A stretch of 64,000 nt of DNA from Bryobacteraceae bacterium (GTDB lineage: Bacteria > Acidobacteriota > Terriglobia > Bryobacterales > Bryobacteraceae): the NCBI GenBank assembly GCA_041394945.1, contig JAWKHH010000001.1:248001-312000 (forward strand). Direction: 5' to 3'. Each line of letters opens with the position of its first letter. The stretch's first letter is position 1. The translations under genes and the position numbers were made by a program. The notes beneath the pieces were generated by a model, which made no database searches, had not been told where the DNA came from, and saw only the letters and a list, made by a program, of their open reading frames with translations. Positions 8,308-17,161 of this stretch are shown here, one piece after another.

Positions 8308-10766
8308 GGTTTCTGATTCACCTGCTTTGCTGCCGCCAAATAAACCGCGTTGAGGATCAACTTGAACGTCCCCGCCGATTGCGCCCGGAACTGCGGCCGG
8401 AATCCGAAAAGCACCACCCGGCCCTTCCCGAACCGCGCTTCCACCAGGAGCGATTTCCCCGCCACCGCCTTCTCGCCGGAGAGCCACCCGCTCGCCAGCA
8501 CATCCTTCGACGCATACGCCGCCACGCTCTTCACCGTCCGCTCGTCCTTGTTGAATTCATCGAGCAGCGCGATGTCCCACGCCTTGCCGCCCGTCGTGAA
8601 CGCGTATGCCTTCGCCGGCATCCCCATCGCCAGCGGATGCTCCGTGTCCACATCCATCCGCAGCAGCGCCCCCGGGCTGTAATACCCGCTCGACCCCGCA
8701 TTCCGCACCCGCACCGGAAGCGGAAACAGCTCCACCGGAAGCTCCGTCGCCGCATCGAAAGCGATCAGCGTTCCGCCCCCGCGGACGAACTCCGCCAGCG
8801 CCGCCGCGCCCGCCGCGCCAATCCCACCCGTATATTCCGGCCGCTGCACGGAGTGCCCTTCCCCGGCCCGCTCCCTCGATACCGCCTCACCGAACCGCGT
8901 CCCGTGCAGAATCGACGACATGCTTTGCGACGCCAGGATGATCGCATCGTATCGCGGATACAACCCGCCCGCCGCCACCGCCGCGTTGTTCAATCCCGCG
9001 AACGGTACTTTGTATTGCTCCAGCAGATACTGGGTCCATCCCGTATCGATGTTCGAAAGGCTCGGCTCGTACAATGCCAGCTTCGGAGCACGCAGTTCAT
9101 ACAGGGCGACGCCCCGGCCCACCCGCGCGCCCTTCGCGTCCCAATACACCTCGCGCCCCGCCGCCAGCGCCTCCGCCAGCGATACGAAACTCGCGTTCTG
9201 GCGGTGATCCTCCGTCGCCGGCGCATCCTCGAGCCCGGCCTCTTCCAGTTCCGCAACGAACCGGTCCTTCACACGCTCCACCTTCACGCCCATGTTGTAT
9301 GGAAGTGTCCAACCGGTCACATCGTAAGGCCGCTTCGTCGGACCGTTCTCGCCCGTTTTCAGCTCCGGGTACTTCTGCGGCTCCATCAAATCCACCAGGT
9401 ACGCCCGGAAAGGCTGCCCGCCCGGCAGCACAACCGATCCTGCCGCATACTCCCGCTCGCCCACCCGAAACGCCTTCTTCGCCCGCTTCGCCACGACCCC
9501 GCCCAACTGCAGCCGCCGCACCATGTCCGCCGCCGCCGACGCGTCCCATTGGTCGGCCGGCGCCACGTACGCGTAAGGCTCCGCCATCTCCATCCCCGCC
9601 CGCGCCGTCTCCCAGGCTTTCATCAGATACTGCTCCGAACGCGACGACGCCAGGTCCAGAATCGCGAAGTCCGCCGTCAGCATGTAATCGATCGCGTTCC
9701 GTACACCCCACTTCCCGCCCATCCACGGCTTCTGATAGAACACGCTCGGCTCCCGCGTCGGAACGCCGTTCGAAAATCGCGCCGGGAAGTCCTTCTGATC
9801 GTAGTTGCCGGGGGTCGCGTAGGCGTTGAGCGCCGTCTCCGTCAATATCCCGTGCATGTTGTGAAACGCCGGGACCGACCGCAACCCCCCGTTCCACCAC
9901 GCGTCGTAGCCCGTGTAGGAAAGCACGCCCGCCTTGCCCTCCCGCGCGAACCGTTCCTTCATCGCGGACCCGATCGTGTTGATCCCCTCCATCACCGCCG
10001 CCGGAATGTTCGGATTCAGCGGCTCCGCGTACGGAGGCACGAAGATCCGCGCCGGAAACGCCGGCGACTGGTGCTGGTTATACACGATCTGTGGAAACCA
10101 CTCCTGGTAGAGCAGCCGTGATACGTGCCGCGTCTCCGGCAGGTTCAGCATGAACCAGTCCCGATTGTTATCGTGCCCGGCGTACTTCTGATAGAGCCGC
10201 GGCAGCGGCGCCGTCTCATAGGGCGTCCCCACATTCTCGCGATACCAGTGCACGATCCAGTCGAGCCCGTCCGGATTGATCACCGGGATCTGCATCAGGA
10301 TCACCTTCTCGCGTATCCGCCGCGTCTCTGCGTCCTCGCCCGTCACCATCCGGTACGCCAGATCGAACGAATGCTGCACCGGCGCCACTTCGCTAGCGTG
10401 CAATCCGGAATCGATCCACACGATCGCCTTGCCCTCCGCCGCCAGCTTCCGCGCTTCTTCCGCCGTCGCCTCGCCCTTCGCCAGCCGCGCGCTGATCTCG
10501 CGCCACCGTTCCAGCTTTCGCAAATTCTCTTCCGACGACAGGAACGCCACCAGCATCGGCTTCCCTTCCGCCGACGTGCCGAACTCCTCCACCCGGATCC
10601 GGTCCGACGCCGCCGCGAGCCTCCGGAAGTACGACGTCACCTGCCCGTAATCGGCCAGCTTCCGGTCGTCGCCCGGTGTGAATCCAAGATGCTCGGAGGG
10701 CGTCGGAACCGCGCCTGCCACGAGCGCACGCACCACGACCAGAGCTAGAACGGCGATTTTGCCCAC
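8304..10766 (-). CDS. secreted M14-family zinc carboxypeptidase
   Basis: 820 residues with a signal peptide (MGKIAVLALVVVRALVAGAV). The M14 zinc site is HxxE at H123/E126 (GLHASEV) with the third ligand H232 (NQHQS); the catalytic Glu is E310 (LTETAL). NNRDW near residues 200-204 fits the substrate-binding Asn/Arg region. About 400 further residues follow the catalytic domain and include a glutamine-amidotransferase-like segment seen in other large bacterial M14 proteins. It should act outside the cytoplasm as a metallocarboxypeptidase. It is first in a unit with two 2-hydroxyacid dehydrogenases, an unusual partnership. It is divergent from aguB with 17 bases between. Confidence 0.83.
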   Translation of the reverse strand: MGKIAVLALVVVRALVAGAVPTPSEHLGFTPGDDRKLADYGQVTSYFRRLAAASDRIRVEEFGTSAEGKPMLVAFLSSEENLRKLERWREISARLAKGEATAEEARKLAAEGKAIVWIDSGLHASEVAPVQHSFDLAYRMVTGEDAETRRIREKVILMQIPVINPDGLDWIVHWYRENVGTPYETAPLPRLYQKYAGHDNNRDWFMLNLPETRHVSRLLYQEWFPQIVYNQHQSPAFPARIFVPPYAEPLNPNIPAAVMEGINTIGSAMKERFAREGKAGVLSYTGYDAWWNGGLRSVPAFHNMHGILTETALNAYATPGNYDQKDFPARFSNGVPTREPSVFYQKPWMGGKWGVRNAIDYMLTADFAILDLASSRSEQYLMKAWETARAGMEMAEPYAYVAPADQWDASAAADMVRRLQLGGVVAKRAKKAFRVGEREYAAGSVVLPGGQPFRAYLVDLMEPQKYPELKTGENGPTKRPYDVTGWTLPYNMGVKVERVKDRFVAELEEAGLEDAPATEDHRQNASFVSLAEALAAGREVYWDAKGARVGRGVALYELRAPKLALYEPSLSNIDTGWTQYLLEQYKVPFAGLNNAAVAAGGLYPRYDAIILASQSMSSILHGTRFGEAVSRERAGEGHSVQRPEYTGGIGAAGAAALAEFVRGGGTLIAFDAATELPVELFPLPVRVRNAGSSGYYSPGALLRMDVDTEHPLAMGMPAKAYAFTTGGKAWDIALLDEFNKDERTVKSVAAYASKDVLASGWLSGEKAVAGKSLLVEARFGKGRVVLFGFRPQFRAQSAGTFKLILNAVYLAAAKQVNQKP

Positions 10767-10783
10767 AATGGCACAATGATACT

Positions 10784-11689
10784 ATGCACGCCTCGCACCA
10801 GCCCCCATTTCGCGTCGGGCTGATACAGATGACCTGTTCGCCGGACCCGGCCGAAAACCTCGCCAAAGCCATCGACCGAACCCGCGAAGCCGCCCGCCGC
10901 GGCGCGCAGATCGTCTGCCTCCAGGAACTCTTCCGCTCTCAGTACTTCTGCCGCGAGGAAGACGCCGCCTTGTTCGACCTCGCCGAGACCATCCCCGGCC
11001 CCTCCACCGAAGCCCTCGCCCCCATCGCAAAGGAATACGGCATCGTCATCGTCGCGCCCGTCTTCGAAAAGCGCGCCACCGGCCTCTATCACAACTCGGC
11101 AGCTATCATCGACGCCGACGGGTCGCTCCTCGGCATCTACCGCAAGATGCACATCCCCGACGATCCGCTCTTCTTCGAAAAGTTCTACTTCACTCCCGGC
11201 GACCTCGGCTTCCGCAACTTCGACACCCGCTACGGCCGCATCGCCGTCCTCATCTGCTGGGATCAGTGGTATCCGGAAGGCGCTCGCCTCGCCGCCCTCG
11301 GTGGTGCGCAAGTGCTCTTCTACCCCACTGCGATCGGCTGGCACCCCTCCGAAAAGGCCGAGTTCGGCGCCGCCCAGCGCGACGCCTGGCGCACCATCCA
11401 GCGCTCCCACTCGATCGCCAATGGCATCTATGTCGCCGCCCCCAACCGCTGCGGCTATGAAGGTCCGTCGCCCTCGGCCACCGGCAAGTCCGGCCTCGAA
11501 TTCTGGGGATCGTCGTTCATCTCCGATCCCTTCGGCGTCCTGATCGCCGACGCATCCACAGACAAAGAAGAAATCCTCGTCGCCGAGTGCGACCCTGCCC
11601 GCTCCGAGGACGTCCGCCGCAACTGGCCCTTCCTCCGCGACCGCCGCATCGACGCCTACGGACCAATCGTAAACCGATGGCTCGCCTGA
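10784..11689 (+). CDS. aguB: N-carbamoylputrescine amidohydrolase
   Basis: 301 residues, nitrilase superfamily. The catalytic triad is E48 (CLQELF), K121 (IYRKMHIPD) and C158 (LICWDQWYPE); the KMHIPDDP and CWDQWYPE blocks are hallmarks of carbamoylputrescine amidases. The enzyme hydrolyses N-carbamoylputrescine to putrescine, ammonia and CO2 in the arginine decarboxylase route to polyamines. It overlaps aguA by 13 bases, and the pairing supports the assignment. The start is the first ATG; no Shine-Dalgarno site is visible. Confidence 0.92.
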   Translation: MHASHQPPFRVGLIQMTCSPDPAENLAKAIDRTREAARRGAQIVCLQELFRSQYFCREEDAALFDLAETIPGPSTEALAPIAKEYGIVIVAPVFEKRATGLYHNSAAIIDADGSLLGIYRKMHIPDDPLFFEKFYFTPGDLGFRNFDTRYGRIAVLICWDQWYPEGARLAALGGAQVLFYPTAIGWHPSEKAEFGAAQRDAWRTIQRSHSIANGIYVAAPNRCGYEGPSPSATGKSGLEFWGSSFISDPFGVLIADASTDKEEILVAECDPARSEDVRRNWPFLRDRRIDAYGPIVNRWLA

Positions 11690-12690
11690 AACCCGCCTTC
11701 CGCATGCCCGCCGAGTGGGAACCCCACGAGGCCACCTGGATCTCCTGGCCCCACGAAGAGTCCGACTGGCCGGGCAAGTTCGAACCCATTTTCTGGGTCT
11801 ACGGGGACATCGCACGCCATATTTCGCAGGTGGAACGCGTCCGCGTGCTGGTTCGAAACAGCAAGGAACGAGCCAAAGCCAGAGAGGTTTTCTCGAAATC
11901 CGGCGCACGGATGGACCGCGTGGACTTCTATCTCTGCAAAACCAACCGCTCCTGGTGCCGTGACTTCTGCCCCGTCTGGGTCCGCAAAGCCAATGGCGCT
12001 CTTGCAGTTACGGACTGGAAGTTCAACGCCTGGGCGAAGTATCCGAACTGGAAGCTCGACAACGCCGTCCCCCAATTCATCGCCCGGACGCTCGGAATCG
12101 AGAGGAACGAACCAAACGTCGTGCTCGAAGGCGGCAGCATCGACGTCAACGGCAAAGGCGCGCTCCTCACCACCGAAGAATGCCTGCTCAGCCCCATTCA
12201 GGCGCGTAATCCCGGCATGTCGCGCGAGGAACTCGAAGCGGTTTTCGCCCGCTGGCTCGGCATCGAACGCGTCGTCTGGCTGAACCGCGGCATCGCCGGC
12301 GACGACACCCACGGCCACGTCGACGACCTCGCCCGCTTCGTCGAACCCGACACCATCGTCACCGTCGTCGAACCCGATCGGAACGATGAAAACCACGAAC
12401 CGCTCGCCGAAAACCTCCGCCTCCTCCGCCGCACCGGCTACAAAATCGCGACTCTCCCCATGCCCGCTCCTATCTGGTTCGACGGCCAGCGCCTCCCCGC
12501 CAGCTACGCCAACTTCTATATCGCCAACGGCATCGTCCTTGTACCCACCTTCAACGACCCCAGCGACCGTCTCGCCCTCGACACCCTCCAGCGTCTCTTC
12601 CCCTCGCGCCGCGTCACCGGCATCCACTGCCTCGACCTCGTCCTCGGCCTCGGCACGCTCCACTGCATGACGCAGCAGCAGCCCGCATAA
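11677..12690 (+). CDS. aguA: agmatine deiminase
   Basis: 337 residues, peptidyl-arginine-deiminase/agmatine deiminase family. Visible hallmarks are the N-terminal MPAEWEPHEATWISWPH, the GDDTHGHVDDLARF block (catalytic His and Asp) and the nucleophile C330 in GTLHCMTQQQPA at the C terminus. It converts agmatine to N-carbamoylputrescine, the substrate of the upstream aguB product. The ATG at 11677 lies inside the aguB end (13-base overlap) and gives the normal family N terminus. No arginine decarboxylase is in the window, so agmatine must come from elsewhere. Confidence 0.93.
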   Translation: MARLKPAFRMPAEWEPHEATWISWPHEESDWPGKFEPIFWVYGDIARHISQVERVRVLVRNSKERAKAREVFSKSGARMDRVDFYLCKTNRSWCRDFCPVWVRKANGALAVTDWKFNAWAKYPNWKLDNAVPQFIARTLGIERNEPNVVLEGGSIDVNGKGALLTTEECLLSPIQARNPGMSREELEAVFARWLGIERVVWLNRGIAGDDTHGHVDDLARFVEPDTIVTVVEPDRNDENHEPLAENLRLLRRTGYKIATLPMPAPIWFDGQRLPASYANFYIANGIVLVPTFNDPSDRLALDTLQRLFPSRRVTGIHCLDLVLGLGTLHCMTQQQPA

Positions 12691-12721
12691 AACATTTCAG
12701 CGCTACAATGTTTGCGTCAGA

Positions 12722-13210
12722 ATGCTGCACGCGACCCTCGTCCAACTCGGCGTAAAGTGGCTCACCCGCCACTGCTCCGTCGTCCTCTACGAAGCCGCCG
12801 CGGTAAAGAAGGAAATCCCCGACGTCATCGGCTGGGCCGGCCCCCGCGCCACCCTCATCGAGTGCAAGGTCACCCGCGCCGACTTCCTCCGCGACGCCGG
12901 CAAGACCGCGCGTTCGGACCCCAAAGCCGGCATGGCTCACCGCCGCTACTACCTCTGCCCCGCCGGCGTCATCCAGGAGGAGGACCTCCCGCCGAAGTGG
13001 GGACTCCTCTGGGCCGAAAAAGGCAAGGTCGTCGTCCAACGCGAAGCTCGCGGATTCCCGCAGCGCAACCTCCTCGCCGAAGTCGAGTACCTCAGCGCCA
13101 TGCTCCGCCGCGCCCAGATCCGCATCGGTACACGGCCGCTGGCCGAATGGCTCCGCGGCGAATACCGGCTCGAGGCCAAGCGCGGCATCCCTCCCAATGC
13201 AGTTCACTAA
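12722..13210 (+). CDS. PD-(D/E)XK nuclease-like protein (MmcB-like)
   Basis: 162 residues. The core PD-(D/E)XK signature is visible: D34 in IPDVIGW and E47-C-K49 in LIECKVTRADFLRD, followed by a segment (KAGMAHRRYYLCPAG) like that of the MmcB family, in which a nuclease core is followed by a W/Y-rich strand. MmcB proteins are linked to DNA repair. TACAAT lies at 12704-12709, 12 nt before the start. The next gene (ASCH-like) starts within its last 14 bases. Nuclease fold is likely; substrate and role are inferred. Confidence 0.65.
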   Translation: MLHATLVQLGVKWLTRHCSVVLYEAAAVKKEIPDVIGWAGPRATLIECKVTRADFLRDAGKTARSDPKAGMAHRRYYLCPAGVIQEEDLPPKWGLLWAEKGKVVVQREARGFPQRNLLAEVEYLSAMLRRAQIRIGTRPLAEWLRGEYRLEAKRGIPPNAVH

Positions 13211-13481
13211 GAAACTCCGCGAGGGAGTGCGGCGCGGATACATCACAACCACGGTCCGCATCTGGCAAAGCCCGCGTGTCAAGGTGGGTGGGCGCTACCG
13301 GATGGAAGAAGGCGAAGTGGTCATCGAAGCCATCGAACAGATCTCGCTCGCCGACATCACGCAGGAACTGGCCCTCGAGTCCGGTTTCGCCGGCCGGGCC
13401 GATCTGCTCGAAGTGGCCCGCCACGGTTCCGGCTCGAACGTCTACCTGATTCGCTTCCGCTATGAAGCCGCACGCCTGTGA
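13197..13481 (+). CDS. ASCH-domain-like small protein
   Basis: 94 residues. The layout (MQFTKKLREGVRRGYITTTVRIW, a turn with VGGRYRMEEGEVVIEAI, then ISLADITQELALESGF and a final strand) resembles ASCH domains, PUA-like folds that bind RNA or modified nucleosides; YqfB-type members hydrolyse N4-acetylcytidine. The conserved Lys/Thr/Arg pattern at the start is present, but I cannot confirm a catalytic set. It overlaps the nuclease-like gene by 14 bases, so both are translated together. Confidence 0.55.
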   Translation: MQFTKKLREGVRRGYITTTVRIWQSPRVKVGGRYRMEEGEVVIEAIEQISLADITQELALESGFAGRADLLEVARHGSGSNVYLIRFRYEAARL

Positions 13482-13512
13482 AGCCGGACGCCGCCGTGAT
13501 CGATAAAAGGAC

Positions 13513-13887
13513 ATGGCCTTCCGCGAAAAGATCCGGGATCGCGCCCTCCCGCACATCCCGCCCGATCAAACCTACCGGATTTCGTTCATGGCCGAAATGC
13601 CGCTCTGGGGGATTAACGGCCTGCTGCCGCGGTACCGGGTTGTCGTCGTGACCGACAAGCGCGTTCACCTGTTCACTGCCCGGCTATGGGCCTCCTGCGA
13701 TCCCGGCGAACTGTTGGGAAGCTGGGCGCCGTCCGCTCTCGTCTACCGCGGGAAGATCCTTTTCTCTCACGAGATCTACCTCGGCAACCAACAACTCTGG
13801 GTGCGCTTCGCGTTTCGTGACCTGCTGTGGGAGGCCCTGGCTGCCTGCCATCCCGCCGACCCCACCTACCAGCCCGCGTCCTGGTAG
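13513..13887 (+). CDS. hypothetical protein, possible bacterial PH-like fold
   Basis: 124 residues, no signal peptide or membrane helix. The central part (YRVVVVTDKRVHLFTA) resembles the strand-turn-strand seen in bacterial PH-like domains, where TDKRV is a common phrase. An AAAAGGA run lies just before the ATG. It follows the ASCH-like gene by 31 bases and converges on alaS. I cannot assign a function. Confidence 0.5.
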   Translation: MAFREKIRDRALPHIPPDQTYRISFMAEMPLWGINGLLPRYRVVVVTDKRVHLFTARLWASCDPGELLGSWAPSALVYRGKILFSHEIYLGNQQLWVRFAFRDLLWEALAACHPADPTYQPASW

Positions 13888-13903
13888 GAACGGCGCACGC
13901 TAC

Positions 13904-16522
13904 CTAGAGCATCCCCTCCACCGACTCGTACACCGCGTCCAGCGCCCCCGCCAACGCCGACGGGTCCTTCCCGCCTGCCTCCGCCATATCCGGACGCCCG
14001 CCGCCTTTGCCGCCCACCGCCTGCGCCACCGACCCCGCCAGCTTCCCGGCGTGCACCTTGTCCGTCAGGTCCTTCGTCACCGCCGACACGATCGCCACGT
14101 TCCCGTCCTCGGCCGACGCCAGCACCACCACCGCCGATTTCCACTTGTTCCGCAGCGAATCGGCCATCGCCCGCATCTGCCCGCGGTCCATCCCGTCCAC
14201 CTTCGCCGACAGCACGCGCACGCCCTTCAGTTCCCGCGCCTGGGACTCGATGCCGCCCACCTGCGACTGCGCCATCTTATCCTTCATCTGCTCGATCTGC
14301 TTCTCGAGCGCCTTCTGTTGCGCCATCAGCCGCTCGATGTTCGGCAGCACTTCCGCCTCCGACGTCCGCAGCATCCCCGCCAGCCGCGACACCGTCTCCT
14401 GCGCCTCCCGCATCCGCACGAGCGCGCCTTCGCCCGTCACCGCCTCGATCCGGCGGACGCCCGCCGAGATCGATCCCTCGCTCACCACCTTGCACAACCC
14501 GATCTCGCCCGTCCGCGCCACGTGCGTACCGCCACACAGCTCGCGTGAAAAGTCCTCCACCGAAACCACCCGCACCCGGTCCGCGTACTTCTCGCCGAAC
14601 AGCGCCATCGCCCCCGTGGCGACGGCGTCGTCGAGCTCCATCACGTCGGTCTTCACCGCAACGTCGCGCAGCACCTCCACGTTCGCCAGCCGCTCGATCT
14701 CCGCCAGTTCATCGGCGTCGAGCCCCGTATAATGCGTGAAATCGAAGCGCAGCCGTCCCGGATCCACAACGCTGCCGGCCTGCTTCACATGCGTCCCCAG
14801 CACGCGCCGCAGCGCCGCGTGCAGCAGGTGCGTCGCCGTGTGATTCCGCATCGTCGCCCGCCGCCGCTCCGCATCCACTTCCGCCCGCACCGTCCAACCC
14901 TTCTCGATCGCCCCGAGCGGCTTTACCTTGTGCACCGCCAGACCCGGAATCGCGTAGTAGGTATCTTCCACCTCGGCGATCTTCTCCTCGCCGTGATAGA
15001 GCGCGCCGGCGTCGCCCACCTGGCCGCCCGTCTCGGCGTAGAACGGAGTCCGGTTCAACACCACCTCGTTCTTCTCCGGCAGATAGGCGACGATTTCCGA
15101 CGCCGCCACCAGCTGCGAATAGCCCAGGAATTCCGGCCTCCCCGACGCGTCGAAGATCTGCTGATACACCGGATCCACCTGCGCCCTCTCCGCCCCCTTC
15201 CAGGACGCCCGCGCGCGCGAACGCTGCCCTTCCATTTCCTCGCGGAACCCGGCCTCGTCCACCTCCAGCCCGAACTCGCGCGCCATCTCCTGCTGCTCGT
15301 CAAGCGCCAGCCCATAGGTGTCGTACAGCTTGAACGCGGCCGCCCCCGGCAGCACGCCCTCCTGCGCGGACTTCACTTCGTCGTGGAACACCCGCTCGGC
15401 CACCTGGAACGTTGTCGCGTACCGGTGCTCTTCGTCCTTCACGATCCGCGCCACCCGCTGCACGGATTCCATTAGCTCCGGATAGGCCGGTTTCATCCAC
15501 TCGGCCACGAACCCGGTCAGCTTGTAGAGGAACGGTTCCGTGTTTCCGCACCGCCGCGCGTGCCGCATCGCCCGCCGCATGATCTTCCGCAGCACGTACC
15601 CGCGCCCGTCGTTCGCCGGAATCACGCCGTCGTGAATCAGAAACGCCGCCGCCCGCGCGTGATCGGCCGCGATCCGCAGCGCCGCGTCGCGTTTCGCGCC
15701 TTCCGGTCCGCCTTCACTCCCATAGGCGAATCCCAGCAGTTCCCCGGCATGATCCACAATCGCGCGGATCAAATCGCAATCGTAATTGGAGAGCTTGCCT
15801 TGCAGAATCGCCGCCACGCGCTCCAGCCCCAGCCCGGTGTCGATCGAAGGCCGCGGCAGCGGCGTCATCACGCCCGACGAATCGCGATCGAACTGCATGA
15901 ACACCAGGTTCCAGATCTCCACGAACCGCCCGCCCGCGTCTAATGGAAACTCCTCGTGCTCGCGCCCTGATTCGGCCGCCTCGGGTCCCAAATCGTAGTG
16001 AATCTCCGAACACGGACCACACGGCCCCGTGTCACCCATCTGCCAGAAGTTGTCCTTCTCATCCAGACGGAAGATGCGATCCTTCGGCACCCCCGCCACC
16101 TTCTGCCACAGCTCTTCGGCTTCGTCGTCTTCGCGAAAGACCGTCACGTACAGCCGGTCCTTCGGCATCGCGTAGTCTTTCGTCACCAGATCCCACGCGA
16201 ACTCGATCGCTTCGGCCTTGAAGTAATCGCCGAAGGAAAAGTTCCCCATCATCTCGAAGAATGTGTGATGACGCCGCGTGAAGCCGACGTTCTCCAGGTC
16301 GTTGTGTTTCCCCCCGGCCCGCACGCACTTCTGCGCCGTCGTCGCGCGCGAATAGTCGCGCTTCTCGCTGCCCAGGAAAACGTCTTTGAACTGGTTCATC
16401 CCGGCATTCGTAAAAAGCAACGTCGGGTCGCCATGGGGAACAAGAGACGAAGAGCGCACCACGCGATGGCCCCGCGCGGCGAAAAAGTCCAAATATTTCT
16501 GTCGGATCTCGTGACCGGTCAC
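13904..16522 (-). CDS. alaS: alanine--tRNA ligase
   Basis: 872 residues, full length for bacterial AlaRS. The class II aminoacylation domain opens with FFAARGHRVVRSSSLVP and TLLFTNAGMNQFKDVF; the editing domain has HTATHLLHAALR (HxxxH) and CGGTHVARTGEIG (zinc Cys/His); a coiled C-Ala region ends the protein. It attaches Ala to tRNA-Ala and clears Ser/Gly mischarges. The start codon is GTG (MTGHEIRQKYLDFF). A GACAAT hexamer lies 7 nt before it on the coding strand, with no Shine-Dalgarno site. Divergent from the PepSY-TM pair. Confidence 0.97.
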   Translation of the reverse strand: MTGHEIRQKYLDFFAARGHRVVRSSSLVPHGDPTLLFTNAGMNQFKDVFLGSEKRDYSRATTAQKCVRAGGKHNDLENVGFTRRHHTFFEMMGNFSFGDYFKAEAIEFAWDLVTKDYAMPKDRLYVTVFREDDEAEELWQKVAGVPKDRIFRLDEKDNFWQMGDTGPCGPCSEIHYDLGPEAAESGREHEEFPLDAGGRFVEIWNLVFMQFDRDSSGVMTPLPRPSIDTGLGLERVAAILQGKLSNYDCDLIRAIVDHAGELLGFAYGSEGGPEGAKRDAALRIAADHARAAAFLIHDGVIPANDGRGYVLRKIMRRAMRHARRCGNTEPFLYKLTGFVAEWMKPAYPELMESVQRVARIVKDEEHRYATTFQVAERVFHDEVKSAQEGVLPGAAAFKLYDTYGLALDEQQEMAREFGLEVDEAGFREEMEGQRSRARASWKGAERAQVDPVYQQIFDASGRPEFLGYSQLVAASEIVAYLPEKNEVVLNRTPFYAETGGQVGDAGALYHGEEKIAEVEDTYYAIPGLAVHKVKPLGAIEKGWTVRAEVDAERRRATMRNHTATHLLHAALRRVLGTHVKQAGSVVDPGRLRFDFTHYTGLDADELAEIERLANVEVLRDVAVKTDVMELDDAVATGAMALFGEKYADRVRVVSVEDFSRELCGGTHVARTGEIGLCKVVSEGSISAGVRRIEAVTGEGALVRMREAQETVSRLAGMLRTSEAEVLPNIERLMAQQKALEKQIEQMKDKMAQSQVGGIESQARELKGVRVLSAKVDGMDRGQMRAMADSLRNKWKSAVVVLASAEDGNVAIVSAVTKDLTDKVHAGKLAGSVAQAVGGKGGGRPDMAEAGGKDPSALAGALDAVYESVEGML

Positions 16523-16529
16523 AGACGCT

Positions 16530-16535
16530 ATTGTC
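16530..16535 (-). promoter_or_regulatory. possible leaderless -10 of alaS
   Basis: GACAAT on the coding strand ends 7 nt before the alaS GTG, with no Shine-Dalgarno site between. Spacing suits transcription starting at or near the start codon. Weak on its own; see the similar layouts at 16563, 34513, 44465 and 50587. Confidence 0.25.
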
Positions 16536-16562
16536 CCATAAGGAACACCCCACCCCGCATGC

Positions 16563-16568
16563 TACAGT
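16563..16568 (+). promoter_or_regulatory. possible leaderless -10 of the PepSY-TM pair
   Basis: TACAGT ends 7 nt before the ATG at 16576. No -35 hexamer or Shine-Dalgarno site is visible. Confidence 0.25.
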
Positions 16569-16575
16569 GGACCCC

Positions 16576-17160
16576 ATGTCGAAGCTCGTTCGCCGCGTCC
16601 ACATGTATCTGGCGCTCTTTCTCACGCCCTGGATTCTCATGTACGCCGCGTCCACCTTCGTCATGAATCACCGACCCCTGTTTCGCGGCAATCCGGCGCC
16701 ACCGCCCGAATGGAAGACCCTTTCTGAATCGCCGTACACCGGCGAGTTCGCGCCCGGCGCAACACCCGCGCAGATGGCCGCGCAACTGCTTGCTTCGCTC
16801 GATCTCGACGGCGCTCACCAGGCGCGAATGCGCGATGGCCGCCTCGAGATCAACCGCCAGCAAGCCGCCAATCCGCTGCGCGTTACCTACACGCCCGAGA
16901 CCCGCGCCGTCCGTGTCGAGCAGGCCGCTTTCAAGGCTCCCGAATTCCTCGAACGCATGCACCGCCGCCGCGGCTATCAGCACCCCTACGCGATCGAAGA
17001 CGCGTGGGCCTTCTCGGTGGATCTCGTGATCGCCGCCATCCTCTTCTGGGTCCTCTCCGGACTCTGGATGTGGTGGGAGTTGAAAGTCACCCGCCTCTGG
17101 GGCGGCCTGTTCGCGCTCGCCGGCATCGGCCTGTTCGCTTTGTTCCTCTCGGTGATCTGA
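16576..17160 (+). CDS. PepSY-associated membrane protein, first of pair
   Basis: 194 residues. An N-terminal basic segment and helix (VRRVHMYLALFLTPWILMYAASTFVMN), a periplasmic PepSY-like alpha/beta region of about 110 residues and a C-terminal double hydrophobic segment (DLVIAAILFWVLSGLWMWWELK, then a last helix). The H/Y-L-x-LFLTPW motif and SGLWMWW are typical of PepSY_TM proteins, which often accompany iron or redox functions. This half-size form has about one half of a classic four-helix PepSY_TM protein. It is 1 base before its partner. The ATG at 16576 is preferred over an ATG at 16531. Confidence 0.7.
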   Translation: MSKLVRRVHMYLALFLTPWILMYAASTFVMNHRPLFRGNPAPPPEWKTLSESPYTGEFAPGATPAQMAAQLLASLDLDGAHQARMRDGRLEINRQQAANPLRVTYTPETRAVRVEQAAFKAPEFLERMHRRRGYQHPYAIEDAWAFSVDLVIAAILFWVLSGLWMWWELKVTRLWGGLFALAGIGLFALFLSVI

Positions 17161-17161
17161 C

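Noticed and set aside
8259..10121. Long plus-strand open frame of 620 codons opposite the M14 peptidase
   Set aside because: Arg/Pro/His-rich shadow product with no domain; the minus-strand M14 motifs are complete.
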